This document shows, piece by piece, positions 1 to 11,532 of a stretch of 25,297 nt of DNA. Where the stretch lies: the NCBI GenBank assembly GCA_002346545.1, contig DEAA01000013.1, positions 218,634-243,930 of the forward strand, written 5' to 3'. Numbering within the stretch: position 1 is the stretch's first letter; each line of letters starts with the position of its first letter. Origin of the DNA: Acidobacteria bacterium UBA2994. Lineage in GTDB: Bacteria > Acidobacteriota > Vicinamibacteria > Vicinamibacterales > UBA8438. Under the pieces are notes generated by a model. That model was not told the DNA's origin, did not search any database, and saw only the letters and a list, made by a program, of their open reading frames with translations. The position numbers were made by a program, and so were the translations under genes.

Positions 1-506
1 ATGGACACGGCGGCCGGTTGCCCGTCCGGGCCGATGACCTCGCAGCTACGGATCTCGTCGAGGTCGTGATCTTCAGCGTCTACCCAGAACACGGCGACGG
101 CCGGCACACCACGGTTCGCTTCCAGCCGCCGGGCCAGTCGCAGCGCTGTGATCGCTTTCAACAGCGTGTAGAGCGGCCCGCCGAACAATCCTGCCTGCTG
201 ACCGGTGACCACGGCCACCGTCGTCGGGTCGGCGAGCCGCGCGAGCGCCTCCTTCGCGGCATTCGGGGCCCCCCGGCCGGCGAGTTGGGCTGTGAGAGCC
301 TCGATGACCGGTCGGTCGGGGTGTGCAGCCCGCGCGGCGCTCACGGCCGCGTTCCAGGCGTCGTCGTCGCCCGGTAGGCCGTTAAAGAACGGGGCGATTT
401 CCGGCGTGCCAGCCGCGTAGGCCGCGGCCAACGGGCGAACACCGGGGACCTGAGCGAAATCGAAGGCGAGGGCGGCCAGTGTGGCCTCGGAGCTGTCGGC
501 AGGCAC
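1..506 (-). CDS. bshC: Bacillithiol biosynthesis cysteine-adding enzyme BshC, N-terminal part (runs off window)
   Basis: BshC is the putative ligase that adds cysteine to glucosaminyl-malate in the last step of bacillithiol synthesis, a cytoplasmic low-molecular-weight thiol. The first 168 codons are present and the gene continues past base 1. Family motifs seen are GQQAGLFGG (residues 102-110, followed by PLYTLLKAI) and FWVDAEDHD (140-148). The start is GTG at 506-504, preceded by a GGAGGG Shine-Dalgarno at 514-509. There is no in-frame ATG, so ATG-only ORF calling misses it. It diverges from the pseudokinase gene. The identification rests on recalled motifs and is strong for the visible part. 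The missing C-terminal half cannot be assessed. Confidence 0.88.
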   Translation of the reverse strand, partial: MPADSSEATLAALAFDFAQVPGVRPLAAAYAAGTPEIAPFFNGLPGDDDAWNAAVSAARAAHPDRPVIEALTAQLAGRGAPNAAKEALARLADPTTVAVVTGQQAGLFGGPLYTLLKAITALRLARRLEANRGVPAVAVFWVDAEDHDLDEIRSCEVIGPDGQPAAVS

Positions 507-515
507 GGACCCTCC

Positions 516-544
516 ACTGTCGCAGAGCCGGAGTGGGGTGTCAA
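516..544 (-). promoter_or_regulatory. Possible bshC promoter
   Basis: A perfect -35 TTGACA (544-539, minus strand) is followed after 17 bp by a poor -10 candidate GACAGT (521-516). The -10 lies only 9 nt before the GTG start and next to the Shine-Dalgarno. The -35 is convincing, but the -10 is weak and leaves almost no leader. Confidence 0.3.
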
Positions 545-570
545 GACGATGGCGCGCGTGGCGGTTCAAG

Positions 571-584
571 ACGGACCGGTCCGT
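571..584. promoter_or_regulatory. Perfect 14-bp palindrome in a divergent intergenic region (candidate operator)
   Basis: ACGGACCGGTCCGT is self-complementary over all 14 bases. It lies between the divergent bshC and pseudokinase starts, upstream of the -35 boxes proposed for both. This is a usual place for a dimeric regulator to bind. The regulator is unknown. Confidence 0.4.
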
Positions 585-612
585 GGCGTAGGCCGCTCAG
601 ATCTGGTCTATC

Positions 613-3249
613 ATGTTGAAAAATAGTGTAGTTCCGTGTTATTCTGAGAACCCAGCTGGAGGTACAGCCCCCCTGACACTCGACGACCCCGCCGCATCTA
701 GCGCCCCCGGTGCATTCGGCGATTTCCGAGTCATGCATCAGATCGGGGTGGGTGTTCTCGGTCCGGTCTATCGCTGCTTTGACCCTGACCGCGGCCGGCT
801 GGTGGCGGTCAAGGCGTTCCATCTCGATCTGACACCGGAACGGGCTGAGACGCTCGCGCGGGCCTTGGAAGCGGTCGTTGCCGATCTGCCGGTCCACCCG
901 GCCATCGTCAGGCCCGTCGGGGCTGGATTGGCCGACGGCGTGCCGTATTTCGCCCAGGCCTACGTGGCGGCCGAGTCGCTTGATGTGGCCATTCGCAACT
1001 ACGCGCCCGCGCCTGAGGAGACGGCCGGGCTATGTCTACGTCAACTGGCGGCCGCGTTAGATCTGGCCCACGGGCAGGACCTGTGTCACGGCGCGCTGCA
1101 CCAGCGCGACGTCTTCGTGAGCCCTGAACTGGCCCAGGTCACCGGACTGGGTGTGGTGCCCGCGCTCGAGCGCGTCGGACTAAGTGGTCCGCTCAGACGC
1201 CCCTATACGGCGCCAGAGCAGATCGCAGGCGAGAACTGGGGCCCGGCAGCCGATCGCTTTGCGCTGGCTACCTTGGCCTTCGAGTTACTGACTGGCAAGC
1301 GGGCCGCTGGGGCGCCCACGAATATCGAGCCGCTCGCGTCGCCTGCGGGTGCCGACACAATTCGCCTTGGACGGCTCTTCCAGGCGGCACTGGCGGACGA
1401 GCCGACGGCTCGGCCTGGCAGCGCGACCGGCTTCATCGATGATCTGGCCGATGCGCTGGGATGGGGTGGGACGCTGAGGTCCCCGACCGGTCCGTCGGCG
1501 CACGCCGTGCCTTCCGGGGAGTCCCTCGGTGGGGAGGCGGGGCCGGAGACCGGAATGGTGTCGAACCGAGGAGCGACCGAGATGGCGAGAGCGAAGCGAC
1601 CAACCGAACAAGATGCGGGTTCGCTCGACTGGACGGAACACATGCTCGATCGTGGGGAGTCCGAGAGTTTGCGTGTGGAGCCGGAATACGAGCCGCGCGA
1701 GCCGGGGGACGTCCGTCCGGCGAGAGGCGCGGCGCCCGGGTTCGACGAGATTGAGCCGCTGTTTGCTGAAGAGCAAGCTGCGGAGGACAACCCGGCGCCC
1801 GCCGAGGACGACGAGGCGGCTCTCATTAATCCGGTGCCTCCAGAGCGAGTGGAGACATTCTCCGAACTTGAGTTCGAGGCGGACGTGGAGGAGGACGAGA
1901 CGACCCTCGCGGACGACGCTTGGAGTGAGTCTGCGGACAAGGACGGCAGGCCCGACAACGATCCCGACGCTCCGGAGACCGAGGAGGTCGAGCTCGATGT
2001 GATCCAGGCGCGTTATCGCGGTGGTGGCGTGGCCTCGACGGCGTACTCTGTACCGGACTGGAGCGAGGAAGAGGAAGACGCGAGCACCCCGGACTCGTTG
2101 CCGGCTTACGAGCCTATCCATCTCGATCCGCCGGAGGTTCGGGCCGAGGCGGCGTACGACGATGACCCGGGCGCGACTCTCGACCTTCAGGGGAACGAGC
2201 CCACCGAATCGGTGGTTTTCTCCGAGCCGCGCGTCGAGAGCCCTGTCTCGCCGACCCCGGCTGGCTATCGCATGCCGGTCGCCCAGAACGAGGAGCCGGC
2301 CGAGGAGTTCTTCGAACTCGAGCCTGAGCATTCCCCGCTGGCCGCGTCGGAGCACTCTGCCAACCCTCAGATTCCGGGAGCCTACGAGGACTACGACGAG
2401 GTCGAGGATGACGATGTGACCGCCGGCGCGATGCCGGCCGCCTGGAAGACAGAGAGTCGTCGCTTGCCCTGGGCGGTGCTGGCGGTCTTCATCGTGGCCA
2501 TCGCCTTTTTCGTTGGGTTCGGTTGGATGAGCGGAGGCGATTCGGCGGCGGACGCCGCGCCGCCGCTGGCCAGGGCCGGAGCGCTCAGTGAAGTGCCGCC
2601 GGACGAGCCAGTGGCTGCGGTGCCCGATGCACTGTCTTTGTCCGACGGTGACGGGCAGACCTTCAGCGAGGCGGCGGTCGAGACGCCGTCGGCTGTGCGG
2701 CCTCCCGCACTTGAGCCGGTGGCGCCTTCGTCCCCGGTGCCAGAATTGAGGGCCGCGCGGGCCGCTCCGGCGCCCGCGGTGGTCGAGGGACGTCTCCTGG
2801 TGCGCTCCGCGCCGCCCGGGGTCAATGTCGTGGTTGACGGCGAGCCGCGTGGGCAAACGCCGTTCGCGTTGGCGGGTCTGGCCGCCGGGAGCTATCAGCT
2901 GCGGCTCTCGATGGACGGATACGAGCTCGACGAGCGTCAGGTCGTCATCTCGGCCGACGACCCGATTGCGTCGCTCGACGCGACACTGAAGCCGCTTTCG
3001 GAGACCATCTCACCGGAAACGGGCCAGGTTGGGGTAGGATCCATCTTCGTTGACACACGCCCGCGTGGGTCCGAGGTCTGGCTAGACCGTCAGCTGGTCG
3101 GCGAGACCCCGATGTTGATTCCCAACGTGTCGCTCGGCGTCCATGACGTCGAGTTCAGACAGGATGGCTATCGTGCCTGGGTCACGACCGTGGAGGTCGG
3201 GCCGTCGGGCCAAGCTCGCATAACCGCCTCGCTCGATCACGCTCGCTGA
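613..3249 (+). CDS. Membrane-anchored Ser/Thr pseudokinase with two C-terminal PEGA domains
   Basis: Counting from the ATG at 613 (878 aa), a protein-kinase fold spans about residues 38-285. It has a glycine loop (GVGVLG, 45-50), the VAVK lysine (K67) and the APE motif (200-202). The catalytic HRD is HGA (159-161) and the DFG position reads GLG (about 178-180), so both catalytic aspartates are absent. A long acidic, low-complexity linker (about 290-610) leads to one membrane helix (about 616-636) and two PEGA repeats (about 725-795 and 807-878) that should lie outside the membrane. A promoter sits over the first codons, and GGAGGT at 658-663 lies 9 nt before an in-frame CTG at 673, so the true start may be 673. 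The stop overlaps the carA start by one base. Signalling without phosphotransfer is inferred. Substrate and ligand are unknown. Confidence 0.85.
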   Translation: MLKNSVVPCYSENPAGGTAPLTLDDPAASSAPGAFGDFRVMHQIGVGVLGPVYRCFDPDRGRLVAVKAFHLDLTPERAETLARALEAVVADLPVHPAIVRPVGAGLADGVPYFAQAYVAAESLDVAIRNYAPAPEETAGLCLRQLAAALDLAHGQDLCHGALHQRDVFVSPELAQVTGLGVVPALERVGLSGPLRRPYTAPEQIAGENWGPAADRFALATLAFELLTGKRAAGAPTNIEPLASPAGADTIRLGRLFQAALADEPTARPGSATGFIDDLADALGWGGTLRSPTGPSAHAVPSGESLGGEAGPETGMVSNRGATEMARAKRPTEQDAGSLDWTEHMLDRGESESLRVEPEYEPREPGDVRPARGAAPGFDEIEPLFAEEQAAEDNPAPAEDDEAALINPVPPERVETFSELEFEADVEEDETTLADDAWSESADKDGRPDNDPDAPETEEVELDVIQARYRGGGVASTAYSVPDWSEEEEDASTPDSLPAYEPIHLDPPEVRAEAAYDDDPGATLDLQGNEPTESVVFSEPRVESPVSPTPAGYRMPVAQNEEPAEEFFELEPEHSPLAASEHSANPQIPGAYEDYDEVEDDDVTAGAMPAAWKTESRRLPWAVLAVFIVAIAFFVGFGWMSGGDSAADAAPPLARAGALSEVPPDEPVAAVPDALSLSDGDGQTFSEAAVETPSAVRPPALEPVAPSSPVPELRAARAAPAPAVVEGRLLVRSAPPGVNVVVDGEPRGQTPFALAGLAAGSYQLRLSMDGYELDERQVVISADDPIASLDATLKPLSETISPETGQVGVGSIFVDTRPRGSEVWLDRQLVGETPMLIPNVSLGVHDVEFRQDGYRAWVTTVEVGPSGQARITASLDHAR
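616..645 (+). promoter_or_regulatory. Promoter for the pseudokinase-carAB unit
   Basis: TTGAAA (616-621) and TATTCT (640-645) are separated by 18 bp, and a TG at 637-638 makes an extended -10. The stretch is AT-rich against a GC-rich background. It overlaps the first codons of the longest reading frame, so the real translation start is probably downstream. Confidence 0.5.
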
Positions 3250-4388
3250 TGAACGCAGTTCTCGCTCTAGAAAACGGCACCTGGTTCCGCGGGACCGCAG
3301 CCGGCGCCACCGGCGCCACCCGCGGAGAAGTCGTGTTCAACACGAGCATGACCGGCTATCAGGAAGTGCTCACCGACCCGTCGTATGCCGGGCAGATCGT
3401 CACCATGACCTGTCCACAGATCGGCAACTACGGCGTGGCGATCGAAGACGTCGAGTCACGGGGGCCGCAGGTGGCCGGCTTCGTGATGCGCGAGGCGTCG
3501 CCAGTGGCCAGCAACTGGAGGGCTAGCGGTACCCTGAAGGACTACCTGGCAGACCACGGCGTGGTGGCTATCACTGGGATCGACACCCGGTCGCTGACGC
3601 GCACTCTGCGCACGGCTGGCGTGATGCGCGGCGTTATCGGCACCGGGTCGGTCGACCCCGAGGCGCTGGTGGCCGAAGCCCAGAAGGTGACGCCGATGGA
3701 GGGTGCCGACCTGGTCAAGATGGTCAGTTGCGAGAAACCGTTCGACTGGCCAGGCCGGGCGGCTGATGGTCTCGAGCCGGAGGACTTTCGGCTACCGCCG
3801 ATTCGGAGCTCGGGTCGGCCACTGTCGATCGCGGCCTACGACTTCGGCCTGAAACGGAACATCCTGCGTCGGCTTGCCGCGCACGGGTGCGAGGTGCGGG
3901 TGTTTCCCGCCTCGACCCCGGCGTCGGAGCTACTGGCTATGTCGCCGGATGGTGTCTTTCTTAGCAACGGTCCAGGCGATCCCGCGCCGCTCGGCTACGC
4001 GGTGGATAATGCCCGCACGGTGCTCGATGCCGACGTGCCGGTGTTCGGTATCTGTCTCGGTCACCAGATTCTGGCGCTAGCCATGGGCGGAACGACCTAC
4101 AAGCTAAAGTTCGGACACCGGGGTGGCAACCACCCGGTGAAGCAGTTATCAACGGGCCAGGTAGAGATTACCAGTCAGAACCATGGCTTCGCGGTAGAGC
4201 TTGAGTCGCTGCCCGACGACGTCGACGTTACCCACCTCAACCTCTACGACGGTACGGTTGAGGGCCTGCGTCACAGGCGGCATCCGGCCTTCTGCGTGCA
4301 GTATCATCCCGAGGCGTCGCCGGGCCCCCACGACGCCGACTATTTGTTTTCCCGTTTTCTCGAGGAGATGGAGCGCCGCGCCGGCTGA
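3249..4388 (+). CDS. carA: Carbamoyl-phosphate synthase small (glutaminase) subunit
   Basis: CarA hydrolyses glutamine and passes ammonia to CarB to make carbamoyl phosphate for pyrimidine and arginine synthesis in the cytoplasm. The 379-aa length is normal. The N-terminal CPSase small domain (about 1-150) includes the NTSMTGYQE segment (31-39). The class I glutamine amidotransferase domain (about 192-375) carries the nucleophile Cys269 in GICLGHQ and the His353/Glu355 pair in YHPE. The ATG overlaps the TGA of the pseudokinase gene by one base with no clear Shine-Dalgarno, which suggests translational coupling. carB starts 39 bp downstream. Confidence 0.97.
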   Translation: MNAVLALENGTWFRGTAAGATGATRGEVVFNTSMTGYQEVLTDPSYAGQIVTMTCPQIGNYGVAIEDVESRGPQVAGFVMREASPVASNWRASGTLKDYLADHGVVAITGIDTRSLTRTLRTAGVMRGVIGTGSVDPEALVAEAQKVTPMEGADLVKMVSCEKPFDWPGRAADGLEPEDFRLPPIRSSGRPLSIAAYDFGLKRNILRRLAAHGCEVRVFPASTPASELLAMSPDGVFLSNGPGDPAPLGYAVDNARTVLDADVPVFGICLGHQILALAMGGTTYKLKFGHRGGNHPVKQLSTGQVEITSQNHGFAVELESLPDDVDVTHLNLYDGTVEGLRHRRHPAFCVQYHPEASPGPHDADYLFSRFLEEMERRAG

Positions 4389-4427
4389 CCGCCGGTTGGG
4401 GACGAGCGCTTCCGGGTCATCGCGCCC

Positions 4428-7664
<3,237 letters not shown>

Positions 7665-7687
7665 GTCGCAAGATCACAGATTCTGCT

Positions 7688-7725
7688 GCCGTCCGAGCTG
7701 GGACGGCTATTCTCCTTTATTTCCT
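7688..7725 (+). terminator. Intrinsic-type terminator after carB
   Basis: GCCGTCC (7688-7694) and GGACGGC (7701-7707) form a perfect 7-bp stem around a 6-nt loop. A T-rich run follows (7708-7723). It begins 23 bp after the carB stop. The T tract is interrupted, so termination may be partial. Confidence 0.55.
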
Positions 7726-7789
7726 TCTGACACGAACCGTGCATCGACGTCGGCGTGCGTGCGCTGGTGTTACTTGCACTCTTGCCACT

Positions 7790-8105
7790 TATGGTCGGAG
7801 TGGCCTGAGGTTTGTCTTGGTTCCGGTTGTGCTCGGTGCGGCACGCTGGCGAGCGGTCAAGCTGCCCCACCACGGCAGCGCCGCTTCGAGTAGCGAGTCG
7901 TTGGTGCAGTCCTCGGCACCCTGCCTCGCCGTGGTCAGTGCCGGTCGGTAGAACCCGCTCGGACTGATATTTCCCCCGCTACCATGCCCTATGGGCGCAA
8001 GTGGTCAATACCGGACGACGGGGAGGCATCGTGTTGGAAACCGATGGACGGGCCGTGACCGTGTGTCAGGGCAGGAGGCGCGTAACGGCAGACCGTGCGC
8101 GCTAG
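7790..8105 (+). pseudogene. comEC: Decayed 3' fragment of comEC (DNA uptake channel)
   Basis: ComEC is the inner-membrane DNA translocation channel of natural competence, and its C-terminal part is a metallo-beta-lactamase-like domain. In one frame the KLPHHGSAASSS motif (from 7859) and AVVSAGR appear, then a stop at 7949-7951. The reading resumes in another frame with RYHALWAQVV, GGIVLETDGRAVTV and a stop at 8103-8105. This matches the usual ComEC ending, in which the HHGS motif is followed by an RTD..G-(I/V)VLETDG segment. Roughly the last 100-110 residues remain with one frameshift near 7945. The N-terminal domain and all membrane helices are missing. I judge it a non-functional remnant. 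Its left boundary is approximate. Confidence 0.62.
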
Positions 8106-8111
8106 ACGGCG

Positions 8112-8954
8112 CTAAGTCAATCGTTTAACCGCTTGCCACTCCCGCTCGAGGTCCCCGCTGGAGGTGTCCTGTACCGAACTGCCACGTTCGGCCAGGCGCT
8201 GTTCCATCGTCCGGAAGCGGCGTTCGAACTTGTCGTTGGCGGCTCGCAACGCGAGCTCCGGATCAACGTCTAGCTTCCGTGCCAGGTTGGCCACCGTGAA
8301 CAGCAGATCGCCAAGCTCTTCTTCGATGTGCGCCTGGTTGGCACTCTCCACCGCGTCACGGAGCTCGGCCAGTTCCTCGTCGGTCTTCTTCAAGACGCCG
8401 TAGGCATCGTCCCAGTCGAAGCCGACCTTCGTGGTGCGTCCGCCGATACGGGACGCCCGCATCAGGGCCGGTTGCACGGCCGGGATGCCGTCGAGGAACG
8501 ACTCAGGCGCCGGAGTGCCGCCTCGCTCCGCCGCCTTGATCCGATCCCACTGGGCCGATACCTCCTCCGGCGTTAGCTCCGGTTCGGAGCCATCCTGTCC
8601 CTTGTGGGTGAAGACGTGCGGATGCCGTCGGACCAGCTTCGCGATGATGGCGTCGGTCACGTCGGACACGCTGAAGTCGCCCTCGTCAGACGCGACCTGG
8701 GCGACGAAGACCACCTCGAGCAGCAGATCGCCGAGCTCGTCGCAGACCGCGGACGGGTCGCCGTCGTCGATGGCGGCCACGACCTCGTAAGCTTCTTCTA
8801 GGATGTAGGGCCGGAGCGTATGCAGGGTCTGCTTGCGGTCCCACGCGCAGCCTTTGGGTGAGCGCAGGGTGCGCATGATCTCGACGAGCTTCTGGAAGCG
8901 CGCCCCCGGCGTGTCGTCGGCTGTGGGTAGGAACGGCGCCGTTGGTAGGGTCAT
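8112..8954 (-). CDS. mazG: Nucleoside triphosphate pyrophosphohydrolase MazG
   Basis: MazG hydrolyses (d)NTPs to the monophosphate and pyrophosphate, cleaning nucleotide pools in the cytoplasm. At 280 aa it is slightly longer than E. coli MazG. The signature CAWDRKQT (36-43) precedes the metal-binding EEAYE (53-57) and ELGD (73-76), the EExxE...ExxD pattern of the family. A second, related half is visible near EELAEL and EEELGDLLF. The start is ATG at 8954. It is the only minus-strand gene between carB and tRNA-Cys and is divergent from the DUF1844 gene, with 36 bp between the start codons. Confidence 0.95.
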   Translation of the reverse strand: MTLPTAPFLPTADDTPGARFQKLVEIMRTLRSPKGCAWDRKQTLHTLRPYILEEAYEVVAAIDDGDPSAVCDELGDLLLEVVFVAQVASDEGDFSVSDVTDAIIAKLVRRHPHVFTHKGQDGSEPELTPEEVSAQWDRIKAAERGGTPAPESFLDGIPAVQPALMRASRIGGRTTKVGFDWDDAYGVLKKTDEELAELRDAVESANQAHIEEELGDLLFTVANLARKLDVDPELALRAANDKFERRFRTMEQRLAERGSSVQDTSSGDLEREWQAVKRLT

Positions 8955-8990
8955 GGGATACTAGTGTCCTACAGGACGCCCGTTTGCCCC

Positions 8991-9257
8991 ATGGCCGCTG
9001 ATTCGACCGATATCTCGTTCAACTCGTTGGTGGTGACGCTCGCCACCTCGGCTGCTGTCCATCTCGGCGATGCGGCCGACCCCGGCACCGGACAGAAACA
9101 GCCACCGAACCTCGATGCTGCGGGTCACATGCTCGATTTACTGGTGTTGCTGTCTGAGAAGACCAAGGGCAATCTCGAGCCGATGGAAGAGCAGTTTCTG
9201 ACCCGCGTCCTTTCCGAGCTTCGTCAGCGCTACCTAGAGGCGAAGAGGGCCGAGTGA
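8991..9257 (+). CDS. DUF1844 family small protein
   Basis: An 88-aa protein of unknown function, recognised by the DUF1844 pattern: FNSLVVTLATSAAVHLGDA near the N-terminus, then NLDAAGHMLDLLVLLSEKT, KGNLEPMEEQFL and a final LSELRQRYLEA. No signal peptide is evident. I chose ATG 8991. An in-frame GTG at 8964 would add nine residues, but a plausible -10 (GATACT, 8957-8962) sits directly before it and would put the transcript start inside that extension. The last four bases (GTGA) overlap the start of the next gene, so the two are probably translated together. Confidence 0.85.
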   Translation: MAADSTDISFNSLVVTLATSAAVHLGDAADPGTGQKQPPNLDAAGHMLDLLVLLSEKTKGNLEPMEEQFLTRVLSELRQRYLEAKRAE

Positions 9258-10036
9258 ATTCGGCGCCGCGTCTGCGGGTCACGTTCCTCGGCACCGGTAC
9301 CTCTGCGGGCATCCCCGTGGTTGGCTGCGAGTGCGAGATCTGCCGGTCGCAGGATCCCCGCGATAAACGACTTCGGCCGTCGGTCTTCCTCGAACTAGAA
9401 GATGGGACGCGGGTGCTGGTCGACACCACGCCCGACTTTCGGACGCAGGCTCTCGCCAACAAGATTGGCGGCGTGGACCTGATTCTTTTCACGCATTACC
9501 ACGCTGACCACATCATGGGGCTGGACGACGTGCGCCCCTTCAATTTCCGGCAGAAGGCCGTGATCCCCTGTTTGGGGGATGCGTCCACCTTGGCGGCGCT
9601 GCGGCGCGTGTACTCGTATGCCTGGGATCCATCTGTGCCGCAGGGCGGCGGCCTTCCACGGCTGCGGTTGTTTGAGATCAGAGGACCGTTCTCCGTCGGC
9701 AGGGTAGAGGTGCAGCCGGTCCCGTTGTTGCACGGTACGCATCCGATCCTCGGTTTTCGTCTGGGCGCCTTTGCCTATCTCACCGATTGCAGCGAGATTC
9801 CAGATCTGTCTTGGCCGCTTCTCGAAGGGCTCGACGTGCTGGTGCTCGACGCGCTGCGGCACCGACCGCATTCGACCCATTTCACTTTGGCCGAGGCAGT
9901 CGAGACGGCGGAGCGCGTCGATGCCGGCCAGACCTATTTCACCCACATGTGCCACGACCTGCCGCATGAGGAGACCTGCGCCGGTCTTCCCGAGCGGATG
10001 ACCTTGGCCCATGACGGACTCGTCGTCGAGCTGTGA
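9254..10036 (+). CDS. PhnP-like MBL-fold metal-dependent phosphodiesterase/hydrolase
   Basis: A 260-aa cytoplasmic beta-lactamase-fold hydrolase. The zinc-binding HYHADH motif is at residues 81-86 (after ILFT). A later HGTHP segment, TDCSEIP and a C-terminal THMCHDL supply the other expected metal ligands. The N-terminal LGTGTSAGIP and CECEIC (Cys25, 27, 30) resemble PhnP, which has a structural zinc site there. No other phosphonate genes are nearby, so a general cyclic-phosphodiester or housekeeping role is more likely than phosphonate breakdown. The GTG start overlaps the DUF1844 stop as GTGA. Confidence 0.88.
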   Translation: MNSAPRLRVTFLGTGTSAGIPVVGCECEICRSQDPRDKRLRPSVFLELEDGTRVLVDTTPDFRTQALANKIGGVDLILFTHYHADHIMGLDDVRPFNFRQKAVIPCLGDASTLAALRRVYSYAWDPSVPQGGGLPRLRLFEIRGPFSVGRVEVQPVPLLHGTHPILGFRLGAFAYLTDCSEIPDLSWPLLEGLDVLVLDALRHRPHSTHFTLAEAVETAERVDAGQTYFTHMCHDLPHEETCAGLPERMTLAHDGLVVEL

Positions 10037-10080
10037 CGGCGCCCAAAGCGTGTATCTGACGTAGAATCAGCGGCTGGTCG

Positions 10081-11049
10081 ATGTCTCACGCACTGTTCGA
10101 TCCTGACCGGATCGACGTCATCCACTATCCCGACGATTCGTCGCCCTCCGGCTGGCACCAGCCGGTGCTGGCGCTCGGCAATTTCGATGGTGTCCATCGT
10201 GGGCACGCCAAGATCCTTGAGCAGGTGGGCCGTCGCGCCGACGAGCGGGGGGCGACCGCCGCGGCGCTGACTTTCGATCCGCACCCCTCGCGTGTGGTGC
10301 GCCCAGACAAGGCCCCGCCGCTGCTGATGACCACCGAGCAGAAACTCTCGGCTTTGAAGGAGGCGGGCATGGAGGGCGTGGCCGTGGTGCGGTTCACCGA
10401 GATGTTTGCAGCGTGGGAGCCGGACGCCTTCGTGCGGACGGTCCTGGTCGAGTGGTTGAAGGTGGTCGAAGTCTGGGTGGGAGCCAACTTCCTGTTCGGC
10501 CACGACCGGACCGGGAACTTTTCGCTGCTGCGGTCGCTGGGGGCGCGCTACGGGTTCCGGGCCGAGAAGATCGACCCGGTGCGCTATCGCGATTTCGTCG
10601 TGAGCAGCACGCGGGTCCGCCGGTTGGTTACTGAGGGACGGGTTGACGAGGCGGGCGCCTTACTCGGGCACCATTACGTGCTGGCTGGCAAGGTGGTGCG
10701 CGGTGACGGGCGGGGCCATCAAATCGGTTTCCCCACCGCGAATCTCGAGACCGAGAACGAACTCTTCCCGCCCAACGGCGTCTATGCGACCGCGGTGCTC
10801 GTGGATGGCGAGATTCACGCTGCGGTGTCGAATGTAGGGGTGCGCCCGACCTTTGGCGGCACGTCCACCCCAGTGGTCGAGTCGCATCTGCTGGACACGT
10901 CGCGCGACCTGTACGACGCCAAGATCTCGGTGGCGTTCATTCGGCGACTGCGGGACGAAGTGGAGTTTGCCGACAGTACCGCGCTACGGGCCCAGATTGG
11001 GCGCGACTGCGAGGAGGCGCGCGGCCTGTTTCGCCGTATTTCACTGTAG
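10081..11049 (+). CDS. ribF: Bifunctional riboflavin kinase / FAD synthetase
   Basis: RibF makes FMN from riboflavin and then FAD in the cytoplasm. The N-terminal nucleotidyltransferase domain has GNFDGVHRGH (33-42). The C-terminal riboflavin kinase domain (about 195-320) has GKVVRGDGRGHQIGFPTAN with the PTAN motif at 218-221. The 322-aa length is typical. A TAGAAT -10-like box at 10062-10067 would put transcription start only a few bases before the ATG, and no good Shine-Dalgarno is seen. The downstream anti-sigma-like gene begins 13 bp after the stop. Confidence 0.95.
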   Translation: MSHALFDPDRIDVIHYPDDSSPSGWHQPVLALGNFDGVHRGHAKILEQVGRRADERGATAAALTFDPHPSRVVRPDKAPPLLMTTEQKLSALKEAGMEGVAVVRFTEMFAAWEPDAFVRTVLVEWLKVVEVWVGANFLFGHDRTGNFSLLRSLGARYGFRAEKIDPVRYRDFVVSSTRVRRLVTEGRVDEAGALLGHHYVLAGKVVRGDGRGHQIGFPTANLETENELFPPNGVYATAVLVDGEIHAAVSNVGVRPTFGGTSTPVVESHLLDTSRDLYDAKISVAFIRRLRDEVEFADSTALRAQIGRDCEEARGLFRRISL

Positions 11050-11062
11050 AATTCGAGCGAAC

Positions 11063-11488
11063 ATGAGTGAGGGCGAGAGCCAGCCGCCGATGACGGCGCT
11101 CAGTTTGGACGTGATGGTGCCGTGCGACGAGCGGTACCTCCCCATGCTCCAGCAACTGGCCGTGCGCGCGGTCGACTACTTCGCGTTTTCTGAGGACGTG
11201 CGGGCGTCGCTGACTCAGGCGATCGACTGCGCCATGGCTGGTGCGCCAGGCTCCGACTATGCCAGCGTCGGCATTTTGATGACCACCGCAAGGGGCGATC
11301 TGCGGCTCCGGGTCAGGTACCTGGGTGGGCCCGGCGGCGACGGCGCCCTCGAGTCTCTCCTCTCGCAGGCCGTCAGTGGGGTGTCCCCGCTCGAACAGTT
11401 GCGGTCCGGCGCTGTCGCCGTTGCCCTAGGCCGTGAGGATACGCACGGCGTGGCCGAGTTCTGCGAGTTGACCCAGCCGCTGCCGTGA
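11063..11488 (+). CDS. Degenerate RsbW-like (HATPase-fold) protein
   Basis: A 141-aa protein whose layout resembles anti-sigma serine kinases of the RsbW/HATPase_c family. It opens with LDVMVPCDERYLPMLQQLA and has a helix where the ATP-binding N box belongs (QAIDCAMAG), a glycine-rich LGGPGGDG, and a C-terminal HGVAEFCEL resembling the family's final helix. The N-box glutamate and asparagine are not seen, so ATP binding is doubtful. The ATG at 11063 was preferred over the longer frame, which would overlap the ribF end. It lies between ribF and cysS with no partner sigma factor in the window. Family assignment is moderate and function unknown. Confidence 0.6.
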   Translation: MSEGESQPPMTALSLDVMVPCDERYLPMLQQLAVRAVDYFAFSEDVRASLTQAIDCAMAGAPGSDYASVGILMTTARGDLRLRVRYLGGPGGDGALESLLSQAVSGVSPLEQLRSGAVAVALGREDTHGVAEFCELTQPLP

Positions 11489-11504
11489 CGCGCGTTCCCG
11501 GTCT

Positions 11505-11520
11505 GCCGCCTGCCGGCGGC
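11505..11520 (+). other. Hairpin just upstream of cysS
   Basis: GCCGCC and GGCGGC pair around a TGCC loop, 12 bp before the cysS ATG. It could attenuate read-through or shape the cysS ribosome-binding region, where no clear Shine-Dalgarno is seen. GC-rich sequence makes a chance hairpin possible. Confidence 0.3.
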
Positions 11521-11532
11521 TCCAGCTAGCTC

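Noticed and set aside
1285..2856. 523-aa ORF on the minus strand
   Set aside because: It is antisense to the acidic linker of the pseudokinase and is Arg/Gly-rich with no recognisable motif; GC-rich third positions leave long open shadows.
8964..8990. GTG 8964 as the DUF1844 start
   Set aside because: A -10-like GATACT directly precedes it, so the extension would probably not be transcribed; ATG 8991 fits the family better.
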